This document shows, one piece after another, positions 18,400 through 27,245 of a stretch of DNA of 64,000 bases. The stretch comes from Betaproteobacteria bacterium (GTDB lineage: Bacteria; Pseudomonadota; Gammaproteobacteria; Burkholderiales; Casimicrobiaceae), in contig JAAFJA010000007.1 in NCBI GenBank assembly GCA_013298765.1, positions 64,001 to 128,000 on the forward strand. The letters are read 5' to 3'. The position numbers and the translations under genes are program-made. Numbering within the stretch: position 1 is the first letter of the stretch; the number at the start of each line of letters is the position of its first letter. The notes under the pieces are model-generated. The model did no database searches. It worked only from the letters and a program-made list of their open reading frames with translations, and had not been told where the DNA came from.

Positions 18400-19437
18400 A
18401 TGGAAAAACGCCCACTCTTTCACGCAAATCTCAACGTGTCAGTCATTTGCTTGGGCACGATGACGTGGGGCGAACAAAACACGGAAGCCGATGCTCATGC
18501 GCAACTGAACTTTGCGATGCAGCACGGTATCAATTTTGTTGACACCGCAGAAATGTATCCCGTGCCGCCACGCGCTGAAACTGGCACGCGAACCGAAACC
18601 ATTCTCGGCAGCTGGCTCGCTATTCCCGGCAATCGCGAGAAAATTATTCTCGCGAGTAAGGTCGCAGGTCCGGGCCGCTACGACTGGTTGCGCGAAGATA
18701 CGCGCCTAACCAAGAAAAATATTCTTGCCGCGTGCGATGCCTCGCTCAAACGTCTTCGCACGGACTACATCGATCTTTATCAGATTCACTGGCCGGATCG
18801 AAATGTTCACGCGTTTGGCTCATGGCAATTTAATCCGGGCCTTGAACGGGAATACACCACGTTCGCCGAACAAATCGAGGCGATGCATGAGCTGATTAAG
18901 ACGGGGAAGATTCGTGGCTATGGTCTCTCGAACGAAACCTCTTGGGGAGTGACCCAGTTCTGCCGCGTTGCCGAAACCTTAGGCGCACCAAAGCCTGCAT
19001 CCATTCAAAACGCTTACAGCCTCGTCAATCGTTCATTCGAGGGCGACCTTGCGGAAGTGACTTACCGTGAGCAGGTACCACTACTTGCGTACTCACCGCT
19101 CGGGATGGGATTGCTCACCGGCAAATACGCGAAGGGCGCGATGCCGCGCGGTTCACGCTTCGAGAAATTCAAGGAATTCGGCGGGCGTTATCGTCGCCCG
19201 CTTGCAATGCTCGCAAGTGAGGAATATTGCGCGCTGGCAAAGAAGGTTGGAATGTCGCCACTGGAGCTCTCGCTCGCGTTCGTTGTGAACAAGTGGTTCG
19301 TTGGTAGTGCCATCATTGGCGTAACGAGTGTGCAGCAGCTACAACAGATCTACAACGCCTACTTTACGAAGCTGCCAGAAGAGGTTGCCACGCAAATCGA
19401 ATCGATCAGCGCACGATATTTGCATCCAGCCGCATAA
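18400..19437 (+). CDS. tas: Tas-like aldo/keto reductase
   Basis: NADPH-dependent aldo/keto reductase of 345 residues. The sequence follows E. coli Tas closely (GTMTWGEQN, EADAHAQLNFA, DTAEMYPVPPR, TDYIDLYQIHWPDR, IQNAYSLVNRSFE). The catalytic tetrad is visible as Asp48, Tyr53, Lys87 and His130. Its physiological substrate is not established; the E. coli gene was named for suppressing tyrosine auxotrophy under starvation. It stands alone, with 147 bp upstream in which I see no clear regulatory site. Confidence 0.9.
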   Translation: MEKRPLFHANLNVSVICLGTMTWGEQNTEADAHAQLNFAMQHGINFVDTAEMYPVPPRAETGTRTETILGSWLAIPGNREKIILASKVAGPGRYDWLREDTRLTKKNILAACDASLKRLRTDYIDLYQIHWPDRNVHAFGSWQFNPGLEREYTTFAEQIEAMHELIKTGKIRGYGLSNETSWGVTQFCRVAETLGAPKPASIQNAYSLVNRSFEGDLAEVTYREQVPLLAYSPLGMGLLTGKYAKGAMPRGSRFEKFKEFGGRYRRPLAMLASEEYCALAKKVGMSPLELSLAFVVNKWFVGSAIIGVTSVQQLQQIYNAYFTKLPEEVATQIESISARYLHPAA

Positions 19438-19565
19438 GCGAATGTCGGCAAGGGGAAGTAGCTCCCAACGCCTGCAACGGAACTAATCGCAACCCGGCGC
19501 GTCTACCGTGGCTCCGCTGCATGCGAACGCCTCGTATGCATCCCTCAATCGAGATCGTTCCAGTG

Positions 19566-19585
19566 CTACCGCAAAAAAGCGGTAG
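19566..19585. terminator. Hairpin between tas and the GT-HAD gene
   Basis: CTACCGC-AAAAAA-GCGGTAG forms a 7-bp GC-rich stem with a six-A loop 129 bp after tas and 33 bp before the next start. There is no run of T after it, so it may be a weak terminator or a 5'-UTR hairpin of the next gene. Confidence 0.4.
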
Positions 19586-19617
19586 GTATTGTTGCGATGC
19601 AGACCAAAGGAGCCACC

Positions 19618-21219
19618 ATGAGCGGCATTCAAGAATCATGGGAAAGCGTGCGCGACAATTTCCGTAATGGTATTGATCGCGCCTGGCGAGCAACCGTCGT
19701 TGCGTTGCGCGCAAACGAAAAGCGCGGTCACAACGCTGATCGACCCGCAATTGAACCCACGCTTGCGCAGATGACGCCTTGCGCAAATGTGTCGGTCGTG
19801 ATTCCCGCGCTTAATGAGGCTCGACACATTGCAAGTGTCGTCAGTTACGCATGGGCTGATCCCGCAACTGCAGAGGTCATCGTAGTCGACGATAGCTCGA
19901 TTGACGACACGGCGGACCTTGCGCGCGCCGCTGGCGCGAAAGTCATTCGAAGCACGATGCTCGGCAAAGGCGAATCAATGCGCGATGGCGCGAACACCGC
20001 GACGGCGGATATCGTCGTCTATCTCGATGGTGATTTGCATGAATTGAAACCAGGCATCATTAGCGAACTGAGCGCGCCGATCACCGTGGATGGCGCAGAC
20101 TTCGTGAAAGCGAAGTTCGGGCGATCCGGTGGCCGAGTCACCGAGTTGACAGCAAAGCCCATGCTCCGCATTTTCTTCCCAGAGCTGAGTCACTTTTCGC
20201 AACCGCTCGGTGGCATCATCGCAGCACGGCGCGCGCTGCTGAAGACTATGAAATTCGAGCGCGACTACGGCGTGGATATCGGCTTGCTGATTGACGCTCA
20301 TCGCGCTGGTGCCGAGATCGTTGAAATCGATATCGGTTCGTTGCGTCACGAGAGCCAATCGTTAAACGCATTGGGAAACATGGCGCAGGAGGTGAGCCGA
20401 ACGATTTTTGAGCGAGCAAAGGATGCAGGCCGGTTGAGCGTTGATCAAGTCCTCTCAGTCTATGAAATGGACCGCCAACACCGGGGCGATATCGAAGTAA
20501 TTCAGGAGCGCCTGCAAGGAGCAACCAAAGTTGCACTGCTGTGCATGGACGGGATCACCACGAAAGACGAGTATCTCGCGACACTCGCGAAATCCACACG
20601 TACGTTTTCTGAGCTTCATGCGGTGCAAAAAGAGGGCTCGAAATCCGACGAGTCGTGGCATGTGCGCGGATCAGAAGTTTTTCGCTTTCTTCATCGAAAA
20701 ACATTTGAGCGCGTCGCGCTCGACATGCCGCTACGCGAAGGCGTCATCGAATGCGTGAATCAACTCAAGCGACTCGGTTATCAGGTCGGCATAGTCAGCG
20801 ATTCTTACTTCATTGCCGCGGATATTGTGCGGCGACGAGTGTTCGCAGATTTCGCGATTGGCAACTTCATGCAGTTTGAAGGCGGCGTCTCGCAAGGGAA
20901 AGTGCGCGTAAATCGTGCTTACGCGCATGAGGAAGGCTGCCGCCAGCATCTCATTTGCACCAGCAACTTGCTAATTCATCTTCAGCAGAGCGGTGCACTC
21001 GCGCCGACTGCTCAAATCATTGCGGTCGGGGGACGCTCTGATGATCGCTGCTTGCTGCGACAAGCCGATTACGCGTTCGCCATTCCAAGCGGCGAAGCAT
21101 CGCTCGCAAACGAACCCGGCATTGCGCACGTCGCCTCGCTCACTGAAGTCGTCAGTGCCGCACGCCTGCTAGCTCGTGAAGAACGGCAGATCGAGTCGGG
21201 CGAGATGGCGCAAGCGTAG
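19618..21219 (+). CDS. GpgS-like glycosyltransferase fused to a HAD domain with an altered nucleophile site
   Basis: The protein has 533 residues and two domains. The first (about 55-270) is a GT-A glycosyltransferase like glucosyl-3-phosphoglycerate synthase: VSVVIPALNEA, VVDDSSIDDT, the metal-binding DGD at 137-139, GRVTELTAKPML and FERDYGVDIGLLIDAH. The second (about 300-510) resembles SerB/GpgP-type HAD phosphatases, with GIVSDSYFIAADIVRRR, GGVSQGKV and GGRSDDRCLL. HAD motif I, normally DxD with the first Asp as nucleophile, reads Cys309-Met-Asp311, so standard phosphatase chemistry would lack its nucleophile. Start: the ATG at 19618 has AAAGGAG 5 bp upstream. Family knowledge suggests glucosylglycerate-type compatible-solute synthesis; the sugar, acceptor and HAD activity are unproven. 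Confidence 0.8.
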   Translation: MSGIQESWESVRDNFRNGIDRAWRATVVALRANEKRGHNADRPAIEPTLAQMTPCANVSVVIPALNEARHIASVVSYAWADPATAEVIVVDDSSIDDTADLARAAGAKVIRSTMLGKGESMRDGANTATADIVVYLDGDLHELKPGIISELSAPITVDGADFVKAKFGRSGGRVTELTAKPMLRIFFPELSHFSQPLGGIIAARRALLKTMKFERDYGVDIGLLIDAHRAGAEIVEIDIGSLRHESQSLNALGNMAQEVSRTIFERAKDAGRLSVDQVLSVYEMDRQHRGDIEVIQERLQGATKVALLCMDGITTKDEYLATLAKSTRTFSELHAVQKEGSKSDESWHVRGSEVFRFLHRKTFERVALDMPLREGVIECVNQLKRLGYQVGIVSDSYFIAADIVRRRVFADFAIGNFMQFEGGVSQGKVRVNRAYAHEEGCRQHLICTSNLLIHLQQSGALAPTAQIIAVGGRSDDRCLLRQADYAFAIPSGEASLANEPGIAHVASLTEVVSAARLLAREERQIESGEMAQA

Positions 21220-21235
21220 GGGACGTTAAGACGCC

Positions 21236-21886
21236 CTAGTGCTTCGTACCAAAAATACGATCTCCCGCATCGCCAAGGCCGGGAACAATGTAGGCGTGAT
21301 CGTTTAAATGCGAGTCAAGCGACGCAGTAAAAATGCGAACGTTGGGATGAGCCTTCAGAACCACCTCTACGCCTTCAGGCGCGGACACGAGCGAAAGAAA
21401 ACGAATTTGCTCGTCAGCAACGCCACGGCGTTTCAACACGTCAATCGCGTGAACGGCGGAGTTGCCAGTTGCGAGCATCGGATCGCAGAGAATGAAGAGG
21501 CGACCCTCAACTTCAGGCAAGCGTACGTAATACTCCACGGGTTTGTTGTCTGGCCCACGGTACACACCGATGTGGCCTTGCCTTGCGCTAGGGATCAATT
21601 CCATCAGGCCGTCCGCCATGCCCAGCCCTGCGCGCAGCACGGGCACGACCGCAATTTTTTTTCCCGCAATCACCGGCGCGTCAAATTCAGTGAGCGGCGT
21701 CTTGATGCGCTCGGTGGTCATTGGCAGGTCTCTTGTGATTTCGTAGCCCATCAGCAGCGTGAGTTCACGAAGCAACTCCCGGAAGGTGCGCGTTGAGGTC
21801 TCAGCGTCGCGCATATGCGAGAGTTTGTGCTGCACGAGCGGGTGATCGACGATGGAGAGATTCGGGAAGCGAGGATCGGTTTTCAT
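21236..21886 (-). CDS. upp: Uracil phosphoribosyltransferase
   Basis: Converts uracil and PRPP to UMP in pyrimidine salvage. The 216-residue length is slightly above the usual 208. It has [27 protein letters not shown], the PRPP-binding loop [10 protein letters not shown] and the uracil-site end [11 protein letters not shown]. It is transcribed in the same direction as codA upstream, whose product makes uracil from cytosine, so the two act consecutively. A large interleaved repeat separates them, so co-transcription is possible but not certain. It converges on the GT-HAD gene with 16 bp between stops. Confidence 0.96.
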   Translation of the reverse strand: MKTDPRFPNLSIVDHPLVQHKLSHMRDAETSTRTFRELLRELTLLMGYEITRDLPMTTERIKTPLTEFDAPVIAGKKIAVVPVLRAGLGMADGLMELIPSARQGHIGVYRGPDNKPVEYYVRLPEVEGRLFILCDPMLATGNSAVHAIDVLKRRGVADEQIRFLSLVSAPEGVEVVLKAHPNVRIFTASLDSHLNDHAYIVPGLGDAGDRIFGTKH

Positions 21887-21900
21887 GATGGTGTTTGTTT

Positions 21901-22163
21901 GTCGCAGATTGCGCTGATTCCGCAGATTAACGCTGATTATTCTCTCTTGCGCTCACGTGATCGGTCTCGACAAGATTTCAGATTGTTGCCACAGATTTTC
22001 ACAGATGAACACAGATCAAGGCGATCAAAACAAATCAGCGTTAATCTGCGGAATCAGCGCAATCTGCGTCGAAAAAAAGTAGTCTTCCCACTGTATTCAG
22101 CACATTGTGTGAGCCTAGACCGAAGCAAATGAATCTGTGTTCATCCGTGTAAATCTGTGGCAA
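21901..22163. repeat. Two interleaved long inverted repeats between upp and codA
   Basis: First pair: a 38-bp arm at 21901-21938 and its complement at 22033-22070, with one mismatch, built on CGCAGATTNNCGCTGATT. Second pair: a 31-bp arm at 21985-22015 and its complement at 22133-22163, with two mismatches, built on CACAGATTTTCACAGATG. The arms alternate left1-left2-right1-right2, so both hairpins cannot form as simple nested stems. A simpler relative is at 36221-36351. Confidence 0.88.
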
Positions 22164-22166
22164 AAA

Positions 22167-23462
22167 TCACCGCGTATGCAAAAAATCCGCGCTGTTCGGA
22201 CGCCCCGGCAAATTCAAATTAGCTGTATTCGGCGCGGTCTCCGCAATCACTTTGCCGCGACGAATGACTTTCAGCCGCGTCGCACGGGTGCGAATCGCTT
22301 CAATCGGGTCGCGAGCTTGCACGAGCACGAAATCCGCGTTGCAGCCTCTTTCAATGCCGTAGCCCTCGAGCCCGAGGATTTTCGCCGGTGTTTTTGTCAC
22401 CGCATCGAAACACGCACGCATTGCCGCTTGCCCGGTCATCTGCGCAACATGAAGCCCCATGTGCGCCACCTCCAGCATGTCGCCTGAGCCAAGCGAATAC
22501 CAGGGGTCCATCACGCAATCGTGGCCAAATGCCACATCAACGCCAGCCGCCATGAGTTCTGGCACACGCGTCATGCCGCGACGTTTTGGATACGTGTCAT
22601 GTCGCCCTTGAATCGTGATGTTGAGGAGCGGATTCGCCACCGCGCTAACGCCAGCTTCTCGAATCAGCGGGATCAGTTTGCTGACGTAATAGTTATCCAT
22701 CGAATGCATCGATGTGAGATGCGACCCGTTGACGCGCCCTTGCAAACCAAGTCGCTGCGTCTCGTAAGCTAGCGTTTCGATGTGACGCGACATCGGATCA
22801 TCGGTCTCGTCGCAATGCATATCGACACGCAGTCCACGTTTCGCCGCTTCCTCGCAAAGCAGCGTCACACTCGCCGCGCCCTCGTTCATGGTGCGCTCAA
22901 AATGCGGGATGCCTCCAACGACATCCACGCCTTTATTTAGGGACGAGCGCAATAATTCGATTGCAGTTGGATTACCTTTTGAATCTTTCCATCGCCCGAT
23001 TCCGTCTTGAGGAAACGCGACCAGCTGTAAATCCAAGTAAGGTTTCACCCGGCGCTTGACCTCAAGCAACGCTTCCACCGCGAGCAAGCGCTCATCGCAG
23101 ATGTCAACATGCGAACGAATGGCGAGTAATCCTTTCGCAACTGCCCAGTCACAGTAAGCGAGCGCACGATCCACCAATGCGTCGAACGTGAGATGCGGTT
23201 TCAACTCGCCCCAGAGCGCGATACCTTCAAGCAGCGTGCCACTTTGATTGACGCGAGGTAAGCCGTAGGAAAGCGTCGCATCCATATGAAAATGCGCATC
23301 GACAAACGGCGGCGACACCAGGAATCCGTTGGCGTCGATAGTTTGATGCGCATCGCTGATGAAACCGGGCAATACGTCGGTGATACGCCCGCCATTAACT
23401 ACGATCGACATATTTGTTCGACCATCGCCGAGCGCAGCGTTTTTGATGAGCAAATCAATCAT
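22167..23462 (-). CDS. codA: Cytosine deaminase
   Basis: An amidohydrolase-superfamily enzyme that deaminates cytosine to uracil, feeding Upp. The 431 residues have the first metal motif FVDAHFHMD (His57, His59), HVDICDER, a second ligand region HCDETDDP and HDCVMDPW with the metal-binding Asp, followed by the small composite beta-domain. Isocytosine- or creatinine-deaminase-like substrates cannot be excluded, but HCDETDD and HDCVMDPW fit CodA. The start overlaps the stop of the upstream Na/Pi-like gene by 4 bp (ATGA), so the two are translationally coupled. The C-terminus ends 3 bp from the interleaved repeat. Confidence 0.92.
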   Translation of the reverse strand: MIDLLIKNAALGDGRTNMSIVVNGGRITDVLPGFISDAHQTIDANGFLVSPPFVDAHFHMDATLSYGLPRVNQSGTLLEGIALWGELKPHLTFDALVDRALAYCDWAVAKGLLAIRSHVDICDERLLAVEALLEVKRRVKPYLDLQLVAFPQDGIGRWKDSKGNPTAIELLRSSLNKGVDVVGGIPHFERTMNEGAASVTLLCEEAAKRGLRVDMHCDETDDPMSRHIETLAYETQRLGLQGRVNGSHLTSMHSMDNYYVSKLIPLIREAGVSAVANPLLNITIQGRHDTYPKRRGMTRVPELMAAGVDVAFGHDCVMDPWYSLGSGDMLEVAHMGLHVAQMTGQAAMRACFDAVTKTPAKILGLEGYGIERGCNADFVLVQARDPIEAIRTRATRLKVIRRGKVIAETAPNTANLNLPGRPNSADFLHTR

Positions 23463-25141
23463 TGAATCGGTTCCGATATCGTCACATCGCGATCATGGGC
23501 GACTTTCCGTAAGCGGCTTTCGGAGAGCACGCCAGCGGTCTCCAAAATGGGATACGCCACCGAGCAAAAATGCGAATTGATGCGTTTCAGATCGCGCATT
23601 AAATCGAGGTGAAGCGAACTCGTCTCCAGGCTTTGTACCGTCTGATCGGCGAGTCGCCCTAGATGCTTTTCATAATTCAAAAGTTCGAGCTCGCGAAACT
23701 TTACTTTTTCTGCAACAAGGCGCTGCGCATCGTGAACGTCATTGTTGAGAAACACATTCATGGCCAGGCCGAGATTGACGCGAAGCCGATCGTGCAAATC
23801 CATCAGCTCTGCGAGGCCCGCAGGGGAGAAAGAACGTTGTCGATCTAGGTTCTTGCCCACCACATCGTTCGCGCTTTTCTCAATGATGTCGCCTACTTGC
23901 TCCAGATTGATCGTGAACGAAATGATGTCTGTCCAGCGTCGACTTTCGGCCTCTGTCATTGGCGAACGACTCACTTGCGTCAGATAGAGTTTGATCGCTT
24001 TGTAGAGTGAATCGACAGTGTCGTCGAGCTGGCGCACTTGCTCCGCGGCGTTTCGATCTTGCTCTTTCATGAGCCGTCCGAGCGCGCCCAGCATGTCATT
24101 CACGTAATCGCCCACGCGCAGCGCTTCGCGTGCGGCGTTCGCAAGCGCGAGGGATGGCGTGGAGAGCGTTTGCGAGTCTAGATACTTCGGCTGATTGGTG
24201 TTGTCAATCGCACTGGGCTGCTCGGGAATGAGCGATTCAGTAAGACGCGCAATCGGTTTCACTAAAGTGATGCCAACGATGGCAAGTACTAAATTAAATC
24301 CCAGGTGAAACATAACGACAACCAGTGGCAACGACCAGCCTTGCGAGGATACAAACTCAATCAGCGGTTTGACGAACGGTAGCACCAGCGCGCCGCCCAC
24401 GAGTTTGAAGATCAAGTTTCCAAGCGGCACACGACGCACGCCAGGCTTGGCCTTCATCGTCATCAGAACGGCTAGTACGCCACTACCGATATTGGCACCC
24501 AGAACTAGCGGTAGCGCTGAATCGAGCCCGATCACCTGAGATGCGACGAGCGCCGAGGTGAGCAACACGACTGCAAGACTCGAATACGCAATCACTGCGA
24601 AGGCGGCGGCAAATACGACATCAAGCAACGGATCGCCAGAAAGTGAGCTAAAGAGCGCCTGCGCGCCTTCGTTCTGCGTGAGCGGCTTGGTCGCGATTAC
24701 CACGAGCTTGAGCGCGAGCATCATGAGCCCAAGCCCAATCATTGCTCGACCGATGTGTTCCGCATGCGTTCGCTGGCGGGAGAGAAACAAGACGACGCCA
24801 GCGAAGATGAGTAGCGACGACACCGCGCTCAAATCGCGCGAGAGAAAAAGCGCCGCGAGCGCCGTGCCCACGTCCGCGCCGAGCATGATCGCGAGCGCCG
24901 AATGGGTTGCGATAAATCCGCTACCCGTGAACGATGTGGTGAGTAGCGCAGTGGCCGTTGAGCTTTGCAGTACTCCGGTGACTGCTAGACCGCAGCCGAG
25001 GGCAACGAATCGGTTGTCAGCGTTCTGGGTGAGAAAGCGGCGCAACTGAGCACCGTACACGCGCAAAACACTCGAGCGAACGAGATAGGTTCCCCAAACG
25101 AGAAGCGCGATACCCGCGAGCAGATTTAGAAGCGTTGTCAT
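23459..25141 (-). CDS. Na+/phosphate cotransporter family protein with PhoU-like domain
   Basis: A 560-residue inner-membrane protein. Residues 1-310 hold about eight hydrophobic segments in two inverted halves of the NptA/PNaS type, with GVLQSSTATALLTT and AYSSLAVVLLTSALVA as the paired QSS/SS motifs and MLGADVGTAL and VLGANIGSGVL as the matching G-rich turns. Residues about 340-550 form a PhoU-like helical-bundle domain. The family's known role is Na+-driven phosphate uptake or efflux. The 4-bp overlap with codA is odd for a phosphate transporter and suggests they share control, although a functional tie is inference only. Confidence 0.9.
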   Translation of the reverse strand: MTTLLNLLAGIALLVWGTYLVRSSVLRVYGAQLRRFLTQNADNRFVALGCGLAVTGVLQSSTATALLTTSFTGSGFIATHSALAIMLGADVGTALAALFLSRDLSAVSSLLIFAGVVLFLSRQRTHAEHIGRAMIGLGLMMLALKLVVIATKPLTQNEGAQALFSSLSGDPLLDVVFAAAFAVIAYSSLAVVLLTSALVASQVIGLDSALPLVLGANIGSGVLAVLMTMKAKPGVRRVPLGNLIFKLVGGALVLPFVKPLIEFVSSQGWSLPLVVVMFHLGFNLVLAIVGITLVKPIARLTESLIPEQPSAIDNTNQPKYLDSQTLSTPSLALANAAREALRVGDYVNDMLGALGRLMKEQDRNAAEQVRQLDDTVDSLYKAIKLYLTQVSRSPMTEAESRRWTDIISFTINLEQVGDIIEKSANDVVGKNLDRQRSFSPAGLAELMDLHDRLRVNLGLAMNVFLNNDVHDAQRLVAEKVKFRELELLNYEKHLGRLADQTVQSLETSSLHLDLMRDLKRINSHFCSVAYPILETAGVLSESRLRKVAHDRDVTISEPIQ

Positions 25142-25159
25142 CGATCTGCGAGTGTAGCG

Positions 25160-26083
25160 TTAGCGCGTACCTTTCACATACGGCTGCATGAGCGCTTGCG
25201 GATACGCCGCCTTGCGCGCCACGAGCACGAGCGCCACGATGGAAAGCACGTACGGCAGCATGAGATAGAGCTGATACGGAAGCACGCCGCCGCTGGATTG
25301 CTGCAAGCGCAGTTGCGCTGCATCGAAGAACGCGAAGAGGAGCGCACCGATAAGCGCCTTGCCCGGACGCCAACTCGCAAACACGATGAGCGCAACGCAA
25401 ATCCAGCCGCGGCCGTTCACCATGTTGAAGAAAAACGAATTGAACGCAGCAAGAGTCAAGAACGATCCGGCAACGCCCATCAATGCAGAGCCTGCGATGA
25501 CTGCACCGGTGCGCAGACGAACCACATTGATGCCTTGCGCTTCAACGGCCTGCGGCGATTCGCCCACTGCGCGCAGCGCGAGTCCGAGCGGTGTACGGTA
25601 GAGCAGATACCAAAGCGCGGGAACGAGCGACATGGCGACGAGTGTGAGCGGCGTTTGTTCGCTCAAGATCGGAATCGGAAGCCAGCTCATGTCGTCGAAC
25701 GCTTGAATCTTCGGGGGCGAATCGACCTTCGGGAAGATCACGCGATACGCGAAATACGAAATGCTCGTAGCGAAGAGCGTGATGCCAAGCCCCGCCACGT
25801 GTTGCGAAAGCGGCAAGCGCACGACGAGCAGCGCATGAAGCGCACCAAACACTGCCCCGGCCAATGCGGCCGCGAGCACACCGAACCAGAGGCCTGCGCC
25901 GCTATACACGGTGAGCCAGCCGATGAACGCACCGGCAACCATGATGCCTTCGATGCCCAGGTTAAGCACGCCTGCACGTTCGCACAGCAGCACACCGAGC
26001 GTGCCAAAGATGAGCGGCGTCGCAATGCGAAGCACGGCAACCCAGAACTCGTGATCAATGAGAAGCGAGAGGAATTCGTTCAT
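25160..26083 (-). CDS. ABC transporter permease, nucleoside (BMP-dependent) type
   Basis: The 307-residue inner-membrane permease belongs to the BPD_transp_2 family (YufQ/NupQ-like). It has about eight hydrophobic segments and the motif EGIMVAGAFIGWLT with the preceding CERAGVLNLGIE, which is highly characteristic of permeases paired with BMP-type binding proteins. AVGESPQAVEAQGINVVRLR is the cytoplasmic EAA-like loop. It is the last gene of the ATPase-permease-permease run, 94 bp after the preceding permease. Nucleoside or nucleobase uptake is inferred from the family and from upp/codA nearby. Confidence 0.92.
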   Translation of the reverse strand: MNEFLSLLIDHEFWVAVLRIATPLIFGTLGVLLCERAGVLNLGIEGIMVAGAFIGWLTVYSGAGLWFGVLAAALAGAVFGALHALLVVRLPLSQHVAGLGITLFATSISYFAYRVIFPKVDSPPKIQAFDDMSWLPIPILSEQTPLTLVAMSLVPALWYLLYRTPLGLALRAVGESPQAVEAQGINVVRLRTGAVIAGSALMGVAGSFLTLAAFNSFFFNMVNGRGWICVALIVFASWRPGKALIGALLFAFFDAAQLRLQQSSGGVLPYQLYLMLPYVLSIVALVLVARKAAYPQALMQPYVKGTR

Positions 26084-26177
26084 GGTTCGACAGGCTCACC
26101 ATGAAGGGTGACAGTTACCGAATAGACGATCAAAGTTCCGCCGAAGTCGTAGCGGTCTGGGTGAGCTTGTCGAACCA

Positions 26178-27245
26178 TCATTTCCATCTCACTCGGTATT
26201 TGGTGAGCAAGCCGGCAACCAATACCGCAATCAGCGCGGTCGCAACGATCACATCCGCGATGTAGGTTGGCACATTCACGCTGCGACTCATCGCATCTGC
26301 TCCCACAATCGTGCCGCCGACAAAGATGGCGGCGAAGATCACGCCGATGGGGCTCAAACCCGCGAGCATTGCAATCACGATACCGCTATAGCCGTAACCC
26401 GGTGACATATCGAGCGTGACGTACCCCGTGCGCCCCGCGACTTCGCCCACGCCTGCGAGCCCGGCAAGTGCGCCAGAGATCAAGGCCACTTTCACAAGCG
26501 TTGCGTTCACGCCAATTCCCGCAAACGCTGCCGCACGGTCATTCGCGCCGACTGCGCGCATGGCAAGACCGAAGCGCGTATAGCGAATCACGAACGAGAG
26601 CACGATGGCGAGCGCAACCGCCATGAATAGCCCCGTATGCACGCGCGCACGTTCGATGAGTTTGGAGAATTCGAGTTCGCTTGGCAGTGTTGGCGATTGC
26701 GGCCAACCCATTGCGGCAGGGTCCTTCAGCGCACCATCGAGCAGCATTGACACGAATAGAAGCGCGATGAAGTTGAGCAGCAATGTGGTCACGACTTCAT
26801 CGACTTTGAAGCGCGTTTTCAGCAGCGTGGGCACAATCAAGAGTGCAGCACCCGCGAGCGCGCCTGCGAGGATCATCAGCGCGAAGGCCATCGATGTCGG
26901 CAACGCGAGCTCGCCGGCCTCATTTGTCATCGCAACGCTCGCAGCCACTGCAGCAATCGCGCCCATGTAGAGCTGGCCTTCCGCGCCGATGTTGTAAAGC
27001 CGTGCTCGAAACGCGATGGCTGCGGCGAGGCCTGTCAACATGAGCGGTGTGGCTCGGGTGAGCGTCTCGGTGATCGCAAAGCGTGAACCGAGTGCGCCTT
27101 CGTAAATGGCCACATACGCGGAGACCACATCTGCTTTGGCCCAGAGCACGAGTGCACCGGATACAGCGAGTGTAAACAAAATAGCGCCCAAGCCCGAAAT
27201 TAATGGGGCGATACGCGAAACGGCTGTTCGTGCTTCAAGCCGCAT
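26178..27245 (-). CDS. ABC transporter permease, YufP/NupP-like
   Basis: A 355-residue permease of the same BPD_transp_2 family. It starts MRLEARTAVSRIAPLISG and has about nine hydrophobic segments, with the characteristic LYNIGAEGQLYMGAIAA motif and the cytoplasmic loop MRAVGANDRAAAFAGIGVN. The start ATG at 27245 overlaps the end of the ATPase gene by 11 bp; another start at 27263 would increase the overlap. It forms the heterodimeric membrane channel with the permease downstream. Confidence 0.92.
   Translation of the reverse strand: MRLEARTAVSRIAPLISGLGAILFTLAVSGALVLWAKADVVSAYVAIYEGALGSRFAITETLTRATPLMLTGLAAAIAFRARLYNIGAEGQLYMGAIAAVAASVAMTNEAGELALPTSMAFALMILAGALAGAALLIVPTLLKTRFKVDEVVTTLLLNFIALLFVSMLLDGALKDPAAMGWPQSPTLPSELEFSKLIERARVHTGLFMAVALAIVLSFVIRYTRFGLAMRAVGANDRAAAFAGIGVNATLVKVALISGALAGLAGVGEVAGRTGYVTLDMSPGYGYSGIVIAMLAGLSPIGVIFAAIFVGGTIVGADAMSRSVNVPTYIADVIVATALIAVLVAGLLTKYRVRWK

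Noticed and set aside
25196-26104. A 302-codon plus-strand open frame opposite the ABC permease gene
   Set aside because: Its translation is rich in Arg/His with no hydrophobic core, the usual antisense image of a membrane-protein gene at this GC content; the minus-strand permease is clear.
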